A stretch of 64,000 nt of DNA from positions 58,631,815-58,695,814 of the forward strand of contig CM056721.1 of the NCBI GenBank assembly GCA_029844215.1. Direction: 5' to 3'. Below the pieces are notes generated by a model. It worked only from the letters and a program-made list of their open reading frames with translations. It was not told where the DNA came from and searched no databases. Position 1 is the stretch's first letter, and every line of letters starts with the position of its first letter. Shown here piece by piece: positions 25,244 through 38,065 of the stretch. The translations under genes and the position numbers were made by a program. Origin of the DNA: Przewalskia tangutica (Eukaryota; Streptophyta; Magnoliopsida; Solanales; Solanaceae).

Positions 25244-28200
25244 TGTTATACCCCGTATTTCCAGAGTATGTATGCGAGGACGTACGTACGAGAATACGGC
25301 AGAAAGATTGGAAAGGAAGAAAGAGGTAATTTTTTTCCACGGAAAAGTTTCCGGTTTTTGTGAAGGAAAAAGGTTCGTTAATGGGGAATTGGATTCCCAG
25401 TTTGGTATTCGGACTTCTGGAATATTAGAGAATTATGGAATTTTATTTTTGGAAATGGTCACGTGGGGCCCACGGGAGAAATTCTGATTTTGTAGGGCCC
25501 TTTGTTTTGAGATTTTGGCCATTGTGGATATTTTTGAAGAGCGTTTTTGAGGGCCATTAGGAGGGTGACACGTGTCACCCGCTAGGTGGCTTAGCGAAGT
25601 TACCTTTGTGCGCAACCTTTGGTTAAGTCGTTTTTGACGAAGCGTTTTGCGTAACTTGCGAAGGAAAATTCTATGTCGTTTTGTATTTTTGCGGATTTTT
25701 CCAGAGGCGAAACATTACGGACCAGCGGGAGGGTGGCGTGTGTCACCTCACAATGAAGCGTGTGAGGCGACTTGGCGGTGAGGGCAAGTGGTGCTAGATA
25801 TTTGTGTAGATATTTGTGAGGGTTTTAAGGAGTAGGGTCTAGGGTGCACTTGGCTTGATCTTGGCCTTACACTTGCCTTGCACTTGGCTAGATCTTGGCC
25901 ATTGGTTGGCCTTTGGGTTTGCTATAAATACCCCCTTAGTTGATGAAGTTTCTTCATCCAAATATCATTTTCCAAGTCTTGAAATCTCTCCCCCTTTGTG
26001 AGTTGAAATCGTCCAAAGCCCTCCCCTCTTTGTGGAGCTTTGGCGAGGCCCCACTTTGAGTGAGGCTTGGCCGTGGGGTACCCACTGCTAGTTGTTTTCG
26101 TATAATACCCCTTGTTGTGGTATAGAAATACTCCCCTAGTATTGTTATAATGCCCAAAATACCTTAGCCTTGTACCTTGTAGTATTCCAAAGATACCTCT
26201 TTACGTAGAGTCCGGAAATACTACCTTTTGTCCTTTTAGTCTCAAACCGAAACCCTAAGGAAATCTTCATAGTTGGTTGAAGTATTTGAGTAGAAGTTGG
26301 TTAGAACTTCTAAGGGTTGTTTGGAGTGGTTTGGGCGCCGCGGTGGAGCTAAACCTTGCTCAGGACCGACATTATAACTTGGATAATTTTGGGCTTATCG
26401 AGGTAATTATCTTGTCCCTCTATTGTAATTGGAAATTACATGTTTGTTAGAGTATATAGTTGAAGTATACTATATATGGAACTACTTAGTATTCGTGATG
26501 TCTTTTGACTTAAGCTGAAGAATAAAGCCCAGAATCGTATTTACATGGGGTGTATTGCGATGGACTTGTTTAGTATTACTGATTAGAATTGTACACGGCC
26601 GGGTAGACGGGTAAACCCCCCCCCCCTGGTTGGCTTGGTAGCCGGCCTCGATAGCGGAGGAGATTTCTGTTTGTTGCGGGGAGGTGTTGCCGAATTTTCT
26701 ATAGAAAGATAGAAACTTGTGTTTTGGGGTTAATAGACGTTTTGACCTTTATAGGTGAAAGTACTAAGAGTAGCGTATTCTACTCGAGAGTGGAAAGGGC
26801 TAGCAAGGTTGTAGTACTTGGAGCATTTTGCTTATTGTCGATAAATCGTCGCGGTATGTGAACCTCTTCCTATCTTTTCTAGCATGATTGTTGTGAACTA
26901 TGTAGTGCGGTGAGCGTACATGTGCTAAGTGATTTGGTTGGTTTAAAACATAGGGTGTTATAATAGCTTTATGGGAAGTTAGTTATAACGACCTTATGTA
27001 AGTGAAAATGGTTTCTTGATGTTAGAAGTTAAGAGACTTGATCTTATAAGATAAGAGACTTAACTTATTTGTTTTAATGTGGATGTTTGTGTGAAACCTC
27101 ATTCGTGAGTAATGAGTACTTGGTTTTAAAGGGATAATGTTTTCTTGATTTGGGAATCGGAATGTGTATCGACAGGACCACTGCGGCGTTAATAAAGGAA
27201 AATGTATTGAATAATGATGTGTTGTATTAAAACCGGTAGAAACCTCCATCTGCATGAAGCTAAGATAAGACAAAATGATATTACATTTTCTAGATCATGG
27301 TCTTTGTAATAAGATCGTTATAAACAGAATAAACTACTCACGTATATGACATATGTTACTCGATTGTTCTAAAAAGGAATCAAGTGATTAAGTTTGGGAA
27401 CTATGACACCATTTGAAAATGAGAAGCTTGAGTAATTGAAACTAGGCAAAGCGGAACTTAGGAAAGAATGTTGTTACTTGATTTTGAAAAGGAAGGTGGG
27501 TTGGTCATTCTAATACTACGTATCGGGTGACTTTTATAAAAGTAATGGATCTCTTTTAAAAGAACTTAACGTATGTAGTACTTTGGGGTTAAAAACCGGA
27601 CTTTGGCATAAAATGAAAGTACTTTGAGTTGTGTGAAACTTGCTATGCTTGTTGTTGTGAAACTTGCCTATGCTTGTGATGATAGCCTTTATTGTACAAT
27701 CGTTGTGTTTTACGTATTCTACGCGTCTCGATAGAGTCGGTTGGTAGTTGAGAACTTACTTGGGCGTCTTGCGTGATGCGGAGAAATTCCGCAGTGCGTT
27801 CACGTTGATAGTATTATTGTTGTTGTCGCTTTGGACATCGACCACGATCGTAGGCGCGGGTATGCTTCCATTTTGGTTAAGGTCTTGTGGTTAATCGCTT
27901 TGGACATCTTGACACGATCGTGGCGCGGGTATGCTTCCATTTTGGTTAAGGTCTTGTAGTTAATCGCTTTGGATATCTTGACACGATCGTGCGCGCGGGT
28001 ATGTTTCCATTTGATTATCGCCTTGTGATTTCCCTTTGGACATCTTACGACGATCGTAGCGCTGCGGGTATCGTCCATTTGGAATGTTGTCTTATTTTCC
28101 CTTTGGACATCACGACACGATCGTAAGCGCTGCGGGTATCTTGCCATTTGGATTCTTTGTCTTGTTGTTGAGTCACATGGACATGTCTACACGATCAGAA

Positions 28201-28847
28201 TTCGGGGCATGTGGCCATGGGACATTGGTATTATTGTTGCATCATGGACATGTCTACCGTCTGATTCCGGGGCATGCGGCCATGTCTGAACGATTGATGT
28301 TGTGGCGTGAGACCCATAGTTATATTGGAGTGATGGTATTTTATCTTGTGAAGCGTAGTTTGGTTATCATCGTGTCTCTGCTTTATATAGACTAGTATGA
28401 TTTCATTTCTGATGTTATGCGATTTCACATACTTGGTACTGTTATCGACCTCCTTGAAGTGCGTTCATCTGCGCGGTAGAGTACATCGGTCGTGGTTCCT
28501 CGCTCATAGGATCACGATTGGTAGCGTTTGAAGCTCCGTTTCTCGGAGGCTTATCTTTTAGTAGGTGTTCCACTGAGTTGTAGGTTCTTGTACATTGAGG
28601 GTATGGCGGGGCCACTGTCCGTCATAGTCGTGTATATCTTAAGTGCAGCCAATCTTGTTGTGGCGGGGTTGTAAAAGTTAAAGCTGTTGAGTTTTATGTA
28701 TATCTTGAAGGCAAACTGTTTTGGTTGCTTTGTTTATTCATTTATCTCTTGTTAAATGACTCTTGTTTGTGTTCGCTGATTTTCTCGATGTATGTATCAC
28801 TAGGGTGCCCAGGTAAGGCACGATGCGAACCCGGGCGAGTCGTTACA
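25244..28847 (+). repeat. 5' LTR of element B
   Basis: 3604 bases. Starts TGTTATACCCCG and ends CGTTACA. A perfect 18-base palindrome with a G-box is at 25563-25580, a second diverged one ('gtgtgtcacc') near 25737, TATAAATA at 25923-25930, a palindromic minisatellite at 27827-28160 and the inverted repeat near 28604-28622. Confidence 0.92.
27827..28160 (+). repeat. Palindromic minisatellite in B 5' LTR
   Basis: Five units of 63-71 bases starting at about 27827, 27896, 27965, 28034 and 28097 (ctttggacatc), most with the palindrome CACGATCGTG or a one-base variant. Two further units with 'catggacatgtctac' follow to about 28290. Open frames on either strand are a result of the repeat. Confidence 0.9.
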
Positions 28848-28851
28848 AAAG

Positions 28852-28862
28852 TGGTATCGAGC
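28852..28862 (+). other. Primer-binding site of element B (tRNA-iMet, one base deleted)
   Basis: TGGTATCGAGC, the usual TGGTATCAGAGC with one A missing, four bases after the LTR end. Confidence 0.8.
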
Positions 28863-29047
28863 GATTAATCCTCGGAAAGTGTCTACAGACCGTGTCTAGT
28901 AGAGTCTTGATTATCGATGTGTTGTGCACCACATCTATAATCGAGAGGCTGAGACATTTAGGATTAGTTTCCATTCTTCTCATTACGAGATCGTGCCTTA
29001 GAGGCGTGTTGTAAGTTGGACCCTCGGCGTATCTCGTTTTTACGATT

Positions 29048-30240
29048 ATGCCTCGCGCAAGGCAACCAGAGCCCGAAGGGCAAGGCGGCCGAGTCTGCTA
29101 GTGAGATCTGAGAAGTCTGAGCGCGAGCGAGCATGCACGAGTTGTGCTTGACGGCGGGTTTTGTGGCGCGCCGCCCGGCCCAGCGAGTTTAGAGCGCGGC
29201 CGTGGGCGATGAGACTCTGATACGAGCCTCGGTCCCACGATGCAGGCGAGGAGATGGGTTACAAGGAGATTGCCCGATTCTTGGCGAGTCGTGACGAGAT
29301 ATGAGATAAATTTGGATCACGCGATTCAGTTCGATGCACGATGGTTCACCCCGGCGAATAGTTTGAGGCTACGGGACTTTACGAGTTGTAGCCGCGAGTT
29401 TTATGGGTCGAGGCACGAGGATGATCGCGAGGAGTTCATCCGGCGATTCTGACGGATCATCGCGGGTGATCGAGGCTTGAGACCGCAGTGTGACCTTTTG
29501 TTCGCATCATTTGCGTGATACCGCGATCGATTGGTTTGATTCATAGGAGCTTTCGGGAGAGCATGCACCTCCGGTATGGGATGAGTTTTGAGGCTTTCCT
29601 CACGCACTTCTTGCCTCATGAGATGAGAGCACGCGGTAAACAGATTTTTATTCTTGAGGCAGAGGCGCCTTGTCGGGAGTACAATGTCGAGTTCGATTCT
29701 TTGGCTCGATATGTCCTGCGCTAGTTGCGGATATGGAGGATAGGGTGCATCGCTACGTCACGGGCTAGATGATTATATGGTGAGTCTTGTGCGGGTGTTT
29801 CTCTTGGGGCATGGACATTGCCGCGTGCGAGCTCATGCACTAGGATGTGAGGCACGGAGGGTCGGCGGAATGACTGGATCGCGAGAAGAGGGCCGGGGCG
29901 GCGAGGTCCTTTGGTGGCTTTCGAGGCGGACCGCCTCGGCAGCGAGCTAGTTATATACCCCCGCGATGCAGTGGTCCTCCGTCTTGAGGGCGGTCGGGGC
30001 TCGAGGTTCAGATTTTTCGCGAGCGGGGTGTTAACGGTGAAGCCACCCTACCTCGTTGTGACCGTTGTGGTAGACTCCATTTTGGAGAGTGTCGTGCTAG
30101 ATTGGGAGTTTGTTTTGCATGCGGCCAGCGGGCCATTTGCGAGGCGTCCGACCAAGGAGCGCGGATGTTCTGACTTCGACGCCGAGGATTTGTGGGGTTC
30201 ATCACCTACTGGTATCGCCTGCGGTGAGGCCTATGATTAG
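29048..30240 (+). pseudogene. Gag of element B, decayed
   Basis: Starts at 29048 (MPRARQPEPEGQ, stop after 17 residues). In other frames: NSLRLRDFTSCSREFYGSR followed by EFIRRF (29240-29452), equal to the LRIQDFLGCHPPEFYGSR part of the A gag; then FEAFLTHFLPHEMRARGKQ and CREYNVEFDSLARY (29515-29724), the central Gag domain; then DRVHRYVTG near 29738. The end 29911-30240 is open but matches only the DNA of the gag 3' end of D; no zinc knuckle is visible. There is no protease, RT or integrase after it. Confidence 0.82.
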
Positions 30241-31018
30241 AGTGGAGCGGTAGCTTCAGGTATATCCTTAACCCTCTAGAGTTTTGGTATGCCGTTATGA
30301 TGATCTCATTATTATGTGCTATGTACGAATAGTGTTGTGTTAATTTTGAGTTAGAAACATGGTTAGTTAGGAGGATAAGTATGGGGGCATGGTAAGTGTG
30401 AACCTTAGACTATGTCACATCGAGACCTTAGGGGTAAGGTCGTCTTGAGTTAAAGATTTATTTTTGACCCTTATCGAGTAGTAGTATCGTGGGATTTATT
30501 TGTGTGATAAGTCCGTGGGTAGTGTGAGATGGAAGTGGTAGCTTTCATGATGTGAATTAGTAAGATTGTTCGGATCGGGAACGAGTTTGGCGCGGTTGTG
30601 GGTCGGGTTGAGGGCGTGATACGGGTCAACCGTGGCCGGATTAAGGTGGGTCAGTTAGGTGGTCCTCCGGTGGTAGGGTCACGAGGATGCTAGGCCCAGT
30701 TTGTGTGACCAACGTATGAGTTCGTGGGCGCGTTCGACGAAGCGGTTCGTAAAGGCGGGAATGGCCTTAAGGAAGTTTGAGGTTAGTAAGATGACCAAGT
30801 TTGGAGGTAGTGACTCGGAGATTTTCGAGGCAAGTAATGGTGAAGTATGAGTGCGTCTTGGGAGAGTTCAAGTGTTCGAGAAGGGCCACGGAGTAAGGAA
30901 GGAAGATAACGTGTGTTATTTGCATTGGCCAGTGTGGCGTTGACAACTTGTTAGAGGAACTTCATCGATATCCGTCTTGAGAAGGAACATTCGGGACGAA
31001 TGTTTCTAAGGAGGAGAA
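30241..31018 (+). other. 3' non-coding interior of element B, with polypurine tract
   Basis: About 780 bases related to the non-coding blocks of D, C and G ('taaccctctagag', 'ttatcgagtag', 'gggtcacgagg', 'acgtatgagttcgtgg'). It lacks the integrase relic of C and D. It ends with 'gggacgaatgtttc' and a polypurine tract aaggaggagaa at 31008-31018, just before the LTR. Confidence 0.75.
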
Positions 31019-34000
31019 TGTTATACCCGTATTTCCAGTATGTATGCGAGGGCGTGCGTGCGAGAATCTGCGAGAAAGATTGGAAAGGAAGAAAGAGGTA
31101 ATTTTTTCCACGGAAAAGTTTCGGTTTTGTGAAGGAAAAAGGTTCGTTAATGGGAATTGGATTCCCAGTTTGGTGTCGGACTTCTGGAATATTAGAGAAT
31201 TATGGAATTTTATTTTGGAAATGGTCACGTGGGGCCCACGGAGAAATTCTACGGTTTTGTAGAGCCAGCTTTGTTTTGAGATTTTGGCCATTGTGGATAT
31301 TTTTGAAGAGCGTTTTTGAGGGCCATTAGGAGGGTGACACGTGTCACCGCCTAGTGGCTTGGCGAAGTTACCTTTGTGCACAACCGGTTAGAGTCGTTTT
31401 TCGAAGCGTTTTTGCGTAACTTGCGAAGGAAAATTCCGGCTATGTCGTTTTGTATTTTTGCGGATTTTTCCAGAGGCGAAACATTCGGACCAACGGGAGG
31501 GTGACGTGTGTCACCTCACATGAAGCATGTGGCGACTTGGCGAGGTGAGGCAAGTGGTGCTAGATATTTGTGTAGATATTTGTGAGGTTTTAAGGAGTAG
31601 GGTCTAGGGTGCACTTGGCTTGATCTTGGCCTTACACTTGCCTTGCACTTGGCTAGATCTTGGCCATTGGTTGGCCTTTGGGTTTGCTATAAATACCCGC
31701 TTAGTTGATGAACTTTCTTCGTCAAAATCATTTTCCAAGTCTTGAAATCTCTCCCTTTGTGAGTTGAAATCGTCCAAAGCCCTCCCCTTTGTGGAGCTTT
31801 GGTAGAGGCCCCACTTTGAGTGAGGCTTGGCGTGGGGTACCCACTGCCTAGTTGTTTTAAATATAATACCCTTGTTGTGGTATAGAAATACTCCTAGTAT
31901 TGTTATAATGCCCAAAATACCTTAGCCTTGTACCTTGTAGTATTCCAAAGATACCTCTTTCGTAGAGTCAGGAAATACTACCTTTTGTCCTTTTAGTCTC
32001 AAACCAAACCCTAAGGAAATCTTCATAGTTGGTTGAAGTATTTGAGTAGAAGTTAGTTAGAACTTCTAAGGGTTGTTTGGAGTGGTTTGGGCGCGCGTGG
32101 AGCTAAACCTTGCTCGGGACCGACATTATAACTTGGATAATTTTGGGCTTATCGAGGTAATTATCTTGTCCTATTGTAATTGGAAATTACATGTTTGTTA
32201 GAGTATATAGTTGAAGTATACTATATATGGAACTACTTAGTATTCGGATGTCTTTTGACTTAAGCTGAAGAATAAAGCCAGTGAATGTATTTACATGGGG
32301 TGTATTGCGATGAACTTGTGTAGTATTCAGTAGAATTGTACACGTCCCGGTAGGCGTGTAAACCCCACTGGTTGGCTTGGTAGCGGCCTCGATAGAGGAG
32401 GAGATTTCTGTTGTTGCGGGGAGAGTCTTTGCGAATTTTCTATAGAAAGATAGAAACTTGTGTTTTGGGGTTAATAGGCGTTTTGACCTTTATAGGTGAA
32501 AGTACTAAGAGTAGCGTATTCTACTCGAGGAGTGGAAAGGGCTAGCAAGGTTGTAGTACTTGGAGCATTTTGCTTATTGTCGATAAATCGTCGCGAGGTA
32601 TGTGAACCTCTTCCTATCTTTTCTAGCATGATTGTTGTGAACTATGTAGTACGGTAGACGTACATGTGCTAAGTGATTTGGTTGGTTTAAAACATAGGGT
32701 GTTATAATAGCTTTATGGGAAGTTAGTTATAACGACCTTATGTAAGTGAAAATGGTTTACTGATGTTAGAAGTTAAGAGACTTGATCTTATAAGATAAGA
32801 GACTTAACTTATTTGTTTTAATGTGGATGTTTGTGTGAAACCTCATTCGTGAGTAATGAGTACTTGGTTTTAAAGGGATAATGTGTTACTGATTTCGGGA
32901 ATCAGAATGTGTATCGACAGCACCAACTGCGGCGTTAATAAAGGAAAATGTATTGAATAATGATGTGTTGTATTAAAACCGGTAGAAACCTCCATCTGCA
33001 TAGAAGCTAAGATAAGACAAAATGATATTACATTTTCTAGATCATGGTCTTTGTAATAAGATCGTTATACACAAGAATAAACTACTCACGTCTATGACAT
33101 ATGTTACTTAATTGGTCTAAACAGGAATCAAGTGATTAAGTTTGGGAACTATGACACCATTTGAAAATGAGAAGCTTGAGTAATGGAAACTAGGCAAAGC
33201 GGAACTTAGGAAAGAATGTTGTTACTTGATTTTGAAAAGGAAGGTGGGTTGGTCATTCTAATACTACGGGTATCGGGTGACTTTTATAAAAGTAATGGAT
33301 CTCTTTTAAAAGAACTTAACGTATGTAGTACTTTGGGGTTAAAAACCGGACTTTGGCATAAAATGAAAGTACTTTGAGTTGTGTGAAACTTGCCTATGCT
33401 TGTTGTTGTGAAACTTGCCTATCTTGTGATGATAGCCTTTATTGTACAATCGTTGTGTTTTACGTATTTACGCGTCTCTCGATAAGTCGGTTGGTAGTTG
33501 AGAACTTACTTGGGCGTCTTGCGTGATGTGGAGAAATTCCGCAGTGCGTTCGATGATAGTATTATTGTTGTTAATCGCTTTGGACATCTTGACACGATCG
33601 TGGCGCGCGGGTATGCTTCCATTTTGGTTAAGGTCTTGTGGTTAATCGCTTTGGACATCGACCACGATCGTGGCGCGCGGGTATGCTTCCATTTTGGTTA
33701 AGGTCTTGTGGTGTCGCTTTGGATATCTCGACACGATCGTAGCGCGCGGGTATGTTTCCATTTTGATTATCGCCTTGTGATTTCCCTTTGGACATCGCGA
33801 CACGATCGTAGCGCGCGGGTATCGTCCATTTGGAATGTTGTCTTATTTTCCCTTTGGACATACCGACACGATCGTGGCGCGCGGGTATCTTTGCCATTTG
33901 GATTGTTGTCTTGTTGTTGAGGTCACATGGACATGTCTACACCGTCTGCAGTCGGGGCATGTGGCCATGGGACATTGGTATTATTGTTGCATCATGGACA

Positions 34001-34600
34001 TGTCTACACCGTCTGATATTAGAGGCATGCGGCCATAATGCGAACTCGATTGATGTTGTGGCGTGAGACCCATAGTTATATTGGAGTGATAGTGTTTTAT
34101 CTTGTGAATCGTAGTTTGGTTATCATACATGTCTCGCTTTATATAGACTAGTATGATTTCATTTCTGATATTATCTGATTTCACATACTTGGTACTGTTG
34201 TCTTGACCTCCTTTGCGTTCATCTGCGCAGTAGAGGTACATCGGCCGTGGTTCCTCGCTCATAGGATCACGATTCGGTAGCATTTGAAGCTCCGTTTCTC
34301 GGAGGCTTATCTTTTAGTAGGTGTTCCACGAGTTGTAGGTTCTTGTACATTCGGGGGTATGGCGGGGCCACTGTCCGTCATAGTCATTGTATATCTTAAG
34401 TGCATGTAATCTTGTTGTGGGCGGGGTTGTAAAAGGATTAAGCTGTTCGAGTTTTATGTATATCTTGAAGGCAATTTTGGTTGCTTTGCTTATTCATTTA
34501 TCTCTTGTTAAATGACTCTTGTTTTGTGTTCCTGATTTTCTCGATGTATGTATCACTAGGGTGCCTGGTAAGGCACGATGCGGGCCGGGCAGTCGTTACA
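31019..34600 (+). repeat. 3' LTR of element B
   Basis: 3582 bases, paired with 25244-28847. Palindromic G-box 31332-31348, TATAAATA 31688-31695, minisatellite 33576-33915 with five units and a perfect 12-base palindrome CCACGATCGTGG at 33662-33673. Many one- to three-base gaps relative to the 5' LTR fall in its GC-rich parts. Confidence 0.92.
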
Positions 34601-34895
34601 TGTTTTAGGCACAAAAAATGAAAAAAACGTGCCAAAGGAAGCTCATGGATTGCCGTCCACTTGAGGGCCAAGTGTCGCCCTCTCGTTGGTCCAAAATATT
34701 TCATCTCTCGGAAAAATCCGCAAAAATTATTAATGTTGTAACCGTAATTTTCCCTTCGCAAAGTTTGGAAAACGTTTCGTCGGAAAACAATTCTTTTCGG
34801 TAGTTGTGCACAAATTTCGTCCCTTTGCCTACTTAAGGCTTAAACTTTAGTACGTATGTCCTCACGTACATACTCTGGAAATACGGGGTATAACA
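34601..34895 (-). repeat. 5' LTR of element D, outer end
   Basis: Continues the D LTR after insert B and matches 19158-19451. Ends 'ggggtataaca', the LTR start on the minus strand. An open frame shared with 19175-19393 here is LTR sequence, not a gene. Confidence 0.9.
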
Positions 34896-35220
34896 ATGAC
34901 AACCCAGGAAATCCCGAATCCGTAAACTGTCGGCTCTAGGGTTGGTGCACCGCTCTGTCGTATTTGCCACTATCTTTGGTCAATAACGGATCTGCTCCCG
35001 TAATCTATACTCGGCCCTGGTGGGATGGAGGCTCGTCTCGCGGTCTCGATGCTGCCGCTGTCTCGAACTCCGCTGAGGCTGGCAACGTCGTGGAACTCGC
35101 CGCCCGAAACATCATCTCTGGTAAAGACTGGGCCTGTGCCCTCGTGACCCTCCGCGTCATACTAGCAGCTCCCTCCGCTGCCTTGCCCTTCTGGGCCGCG
35201 GTTGCCTTGCGTGGAGGCAT
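34896..35220 (-). pseudogene. Gag of element E, N-terminal part
   Basis: Minus-strand start at 35220 (MPPRKATAAQKGKAAEGAAS, then VTRAQAQ), a basic, low-complexity Gag start shared with element A (42772). It is open for 71 residues, then breaks and runs by DNA similarity to 34896, where insert D begins ('gattcgggatttcctgggtt' on the minus strand). The remainder of gag is 15122-15983. Confidence 0.88.
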
Positions 35221-35427
35221 AACTGATACATAAAGGAAAATATCAGAGGAAGTTCAACCTATAACACAGCTCTATTGCACGATCTTAGAGTGAAAGAATA
35301 GAAACCAATCCTAAATATCCTGCAGCCTCCTGATTATAGATGTGGTGCACAACACACCGATAATCAAGACTCTACTAGACACGGTCTGTAGACACTTTCC
35401 GAGGACTAACTGCTATGATACCACTTT
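35221..35427 (-). other. Leader and primer-binding site of element E
   Basis: Untranslated leader with 'gattatagatgtggtgcac' on the plus strand, shared with A, B, C, D and G. The primer site at 35412-35423 reads TGGTATCATAGC on the minus strand, one mismatch from the tRNA-iMet type. Confidence 0.85.
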
Positions 35428-38065
35428 TATCACGACCCGAACCCGGGGCCGCGACTGGTGCCCTACCGGGGCTCCCCGTCAGGTATACATCAGAGAATAG
35501 CAGCGGAACATACATAACACATAACCTGTATAAGTAAACATCACTGGCAAGCCTATAAGACTGCCTTCCATAAAAATACACTTAATCAAAAGTACAACTT
35601 GTTCTTACAGCCCAAAACACAAACGTGACTACAGACCTCTAAGAATAACCACTGTGGCGGGACAGGGCCCCGCCATACCCCTGAATGTACAAAATACCTC
35701 TGATCGGGGAAAAACCGTACCAACAAAACAAGCTTAGGAGGAATGGAGCTTCGACAGAGCGGTGATCCTAGAATGAGGATCCACCACCGCTACCTCTATC
35801 TGCGGCATGAGCGCAACCCAGGAAGGGTCGATTACAATATGTACTAAGTATGTGAAACTGGAAAATACTGAAAATACCTCATAAGTCTAAAATAACTGGA
35901 GACATGTATAAAAATCGGTTTACAGAACACTGTGCCCTACTAATAATGAGAATATCAAACATATACAATACTGCATGAAAATAGGAAGCTCATGGTCAAA
36001 GCAAGGTCATTCCGCATGATATCATTAAGCACTCCTACTCCTGGGACTATTTCACCCGCATGGGTCATGTGGACCCGCATGAGGTATTCCTCGCATAGGC
36101 TGTACTCACCCGCATGGGACTATTTCACCCGCATGAGCCCTACGGACTCGCATGAGGTATTCCTCGCATCATGGGTAGCAAATCCACGGAATAGGTGGTA
36201 TAACGTCTTGGGGGTTTACCCCTCATTTATACTCTTACCCTAGAGAAGGTGGTATAACGTCTTGGGGGTTTACCCCTCATTTATACTCTTACCCTAACTC
36301 AACCGGCCATCATACATAACATAAATAAGTTAACATATCTTAATAAAAGAAAATCCGGGAATTTAACCCAAAGTACAACATACTTTTACTCTTTTAAAAA
36401 TGACGCTCTTTCACATAAAACTTTTGGGCAATTGATGCCTTAAAACCAATTTGCCTTTCACAACCTCAAATCATTTATCCGTACTCATTTTACTTAGAGT
36501 AAATCTTCCTTTATTAACTTTCCATAAAGCTAATATAATCAACTTCCCATAAAGTCGTTATATTAACGTTATACCTTAGTCAAATACATTTTCCTAAAAC
36601 CCAAGGGACTTACACTTTTAAAAAGGAAACAAGAACCATATACTTGAACACATCAAGTCCCTTAACTTTGAAAACTCAAGACATCCTTAGTACTTTTAAA
36701 AGAAATGAGCTAATCCCCCCTTACTCACAAAACTTGACCATCCTTAAAACAAGTAAGGGATATCAAAGCTTGTACGTCTATCGTACTACATAGGTAAAAC
36801 CATTCATGCTCAAGAGATAGGAAAATTTCACATACCTCTTTGGTCAATCCACTTGCTAATTCCAAAATACCGCACGTAGTATGTCAACCTATAATGACCA
36901 TAATACGTTTATTAACCTCTAGTTTCAATGTAGAATATTCCAAGTTCAAGTCACTAAATTCTATGGAAAATTGGGCAGCATTTCCTTTGTTTCTACATAC
37001 TTTGCCACCTTTTTCAAGGCCGAATTCAACATCCAAACGCCACATTTAAGGCACAACAATCCAATCATTTCAAAGGGGATTACACAACTAAACTTGGATG
37101 TGTAAAATTCTGCCCCACAATGCACAACAACTAACTTAACAAGTTTAAGTTAGTATTTAGGCTACAACGTGCTTACATAACCTTCTTATCCAATTATTTC
37201 ATATCCAAATCATATTTCTTACATGCAATTCATCTAAGAGCAATATTTCCAACTACAAGTTCTTTCTTCTTTACATGCAACACCAAAAACTAGCTACAAG
37301 AGAAGAATTGTTACCTTAGAGCTTTAGCCAAATTAATCCAACAAAGTTTGCTAGCCTCCTTTCCGAAAACACCACCACAATAACCCCTACAAGCTTGTAA
37401 ACAAGTTTCCTTCTTGCCACACTTTCAGATTTCTTCTCAAGCTTTGATTTCCTTTTGAAATTCTAGAGAGAAGGGAGAACTTCTAACTTAGAGAGAGAGA
37501 AGAGTTTGAAGAATGACCAAGTCTTCAAGACTTGGTCAATAAGTAGTGCATGCAAAATAAGATGGGGGGGGGGACACTTGTCACCCTCCCATGGCCTTGT
37601 TTAAAACAAAACAGTTCAGATTTTTCCACTTAACCTCGCAGAACCCGCCTCGGCGCCGCGACCTACACTGGCCGCGCGGCCTGAAGCTCTGCCGACTCGA
37701 ACATTCTCGCGCGGCCAGCTTCCCGGCGCCGCGGCGCTGCAAATTTAGCGAATACTCGGTGTCTGGCGCCGCGGCCACGCTCTGGCCAAACACCTCTATC
37801 CGATCACGACCGAACTTGTAACTCCCATAACTTTCTACTCCGATGTCCTATCGACGAACGGTTGGTTGCGTTGGAAACTAGACTCAACAAACTACGCACT
37901 AGGCCTTTGAAACACCTAGGAACTCTCAAAGTAATGGGTCATAACCCGCCTCAAAGTTGACCAAAAACCCGTTCGAAACAATCCGTCAACCTATCTTTCT
38001 AAAATTTAAGTCTTAACCCCTTTCGTACGCTCTCATACGCATGGCCAGAACTACGGGGTATAACA
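35428..38065 (-). repeat. 5' LTR of element E
   Basis: 2638 bases. The inner terminus reads TATCACG in place of TGTCACG and the outer end reads tacggggtataaca. Inverted repeat 35656-35674, 'tgaggtattcctcgcat' modules about 36080-36170, two 54-base units 36186-36297, and a weakened U3 palindrome (gacacttgtcaccc) near 37570. GC-rich U3 end at 37640-37760. Confidence 0.92.

Larger units (their letters stand above)
25244..34600 (+). mobile_element. Element B: gag-only LTR retrotransposon in the D LTR
   Basis: Plus-strand element with LTRs 25244-28847 and 31019-34600 and a 2.2 kb interior that carries gag traces and no pol. The empty site is known from the other D LTR ('ttgaccaaatgttttaggc', 19150): flanks here are 'gaccaaata' and 'tgttttaggc', so the target duplication was probably aaatg with its right copy mostly deleted. 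The innermost insertion of the D-E-G branch. Confidence 0.87.
15984..34895 (-). mobile_element. Element D: gag-only LTR retrotransposon, split by B
   Basis: Minus-strand element in the gag of E. 3' LTR 15984-19451, interior 19452-22097, 5' LTR 22098-25243 plus 34601-34895 (split by B). Flanks are atgg (15980-15983) and atgac (34896-34900); comparison with the intact gag of element A ('gttgtcatccgcccgag') shows the target was gtcat, so this is a decayed five-base duplication. The LTR end next to 15984 reads TATCACG in place of TGTCACG. It has no RT or RNase H. Confidence 0.85.
2775..38065 (-). mobile_element. Element E: Tekay/Del-type Ty3/gypsy chromovirus, broken by nested inserts
   Basis: Minus-strand element with 5' LTR 35428-38065, gag, protease, RT, RNase H, integrase and a truncated 3' LTR 2775-5087. 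It is flanked by gactc (2770-2774) and tactc (38066-38070), a five-base target duplication with one mismatch, inside the 46-base array of the G LTR. It is split by F (6127-12982) in pol and D (15984-34895) in gag. Domain order and protein similarity to element A place it in the same family. All reading frames are broken. Confidence 0.88.

Noticed and set aside
27800..28147. 115-residue minus frame with repeated KMEAYPR-like units, and its counterpart at 33628-33897
   Set aside because: Translation of the B LTR minisatellite; the two LTR copies differ by frameshifts.
29911..30240. 109-residue open frame in element B as a new gene
   Set aside because: It falls at the gag 3' end, resembles D only at DNA level, and shows no family motif; treated as gag relic.
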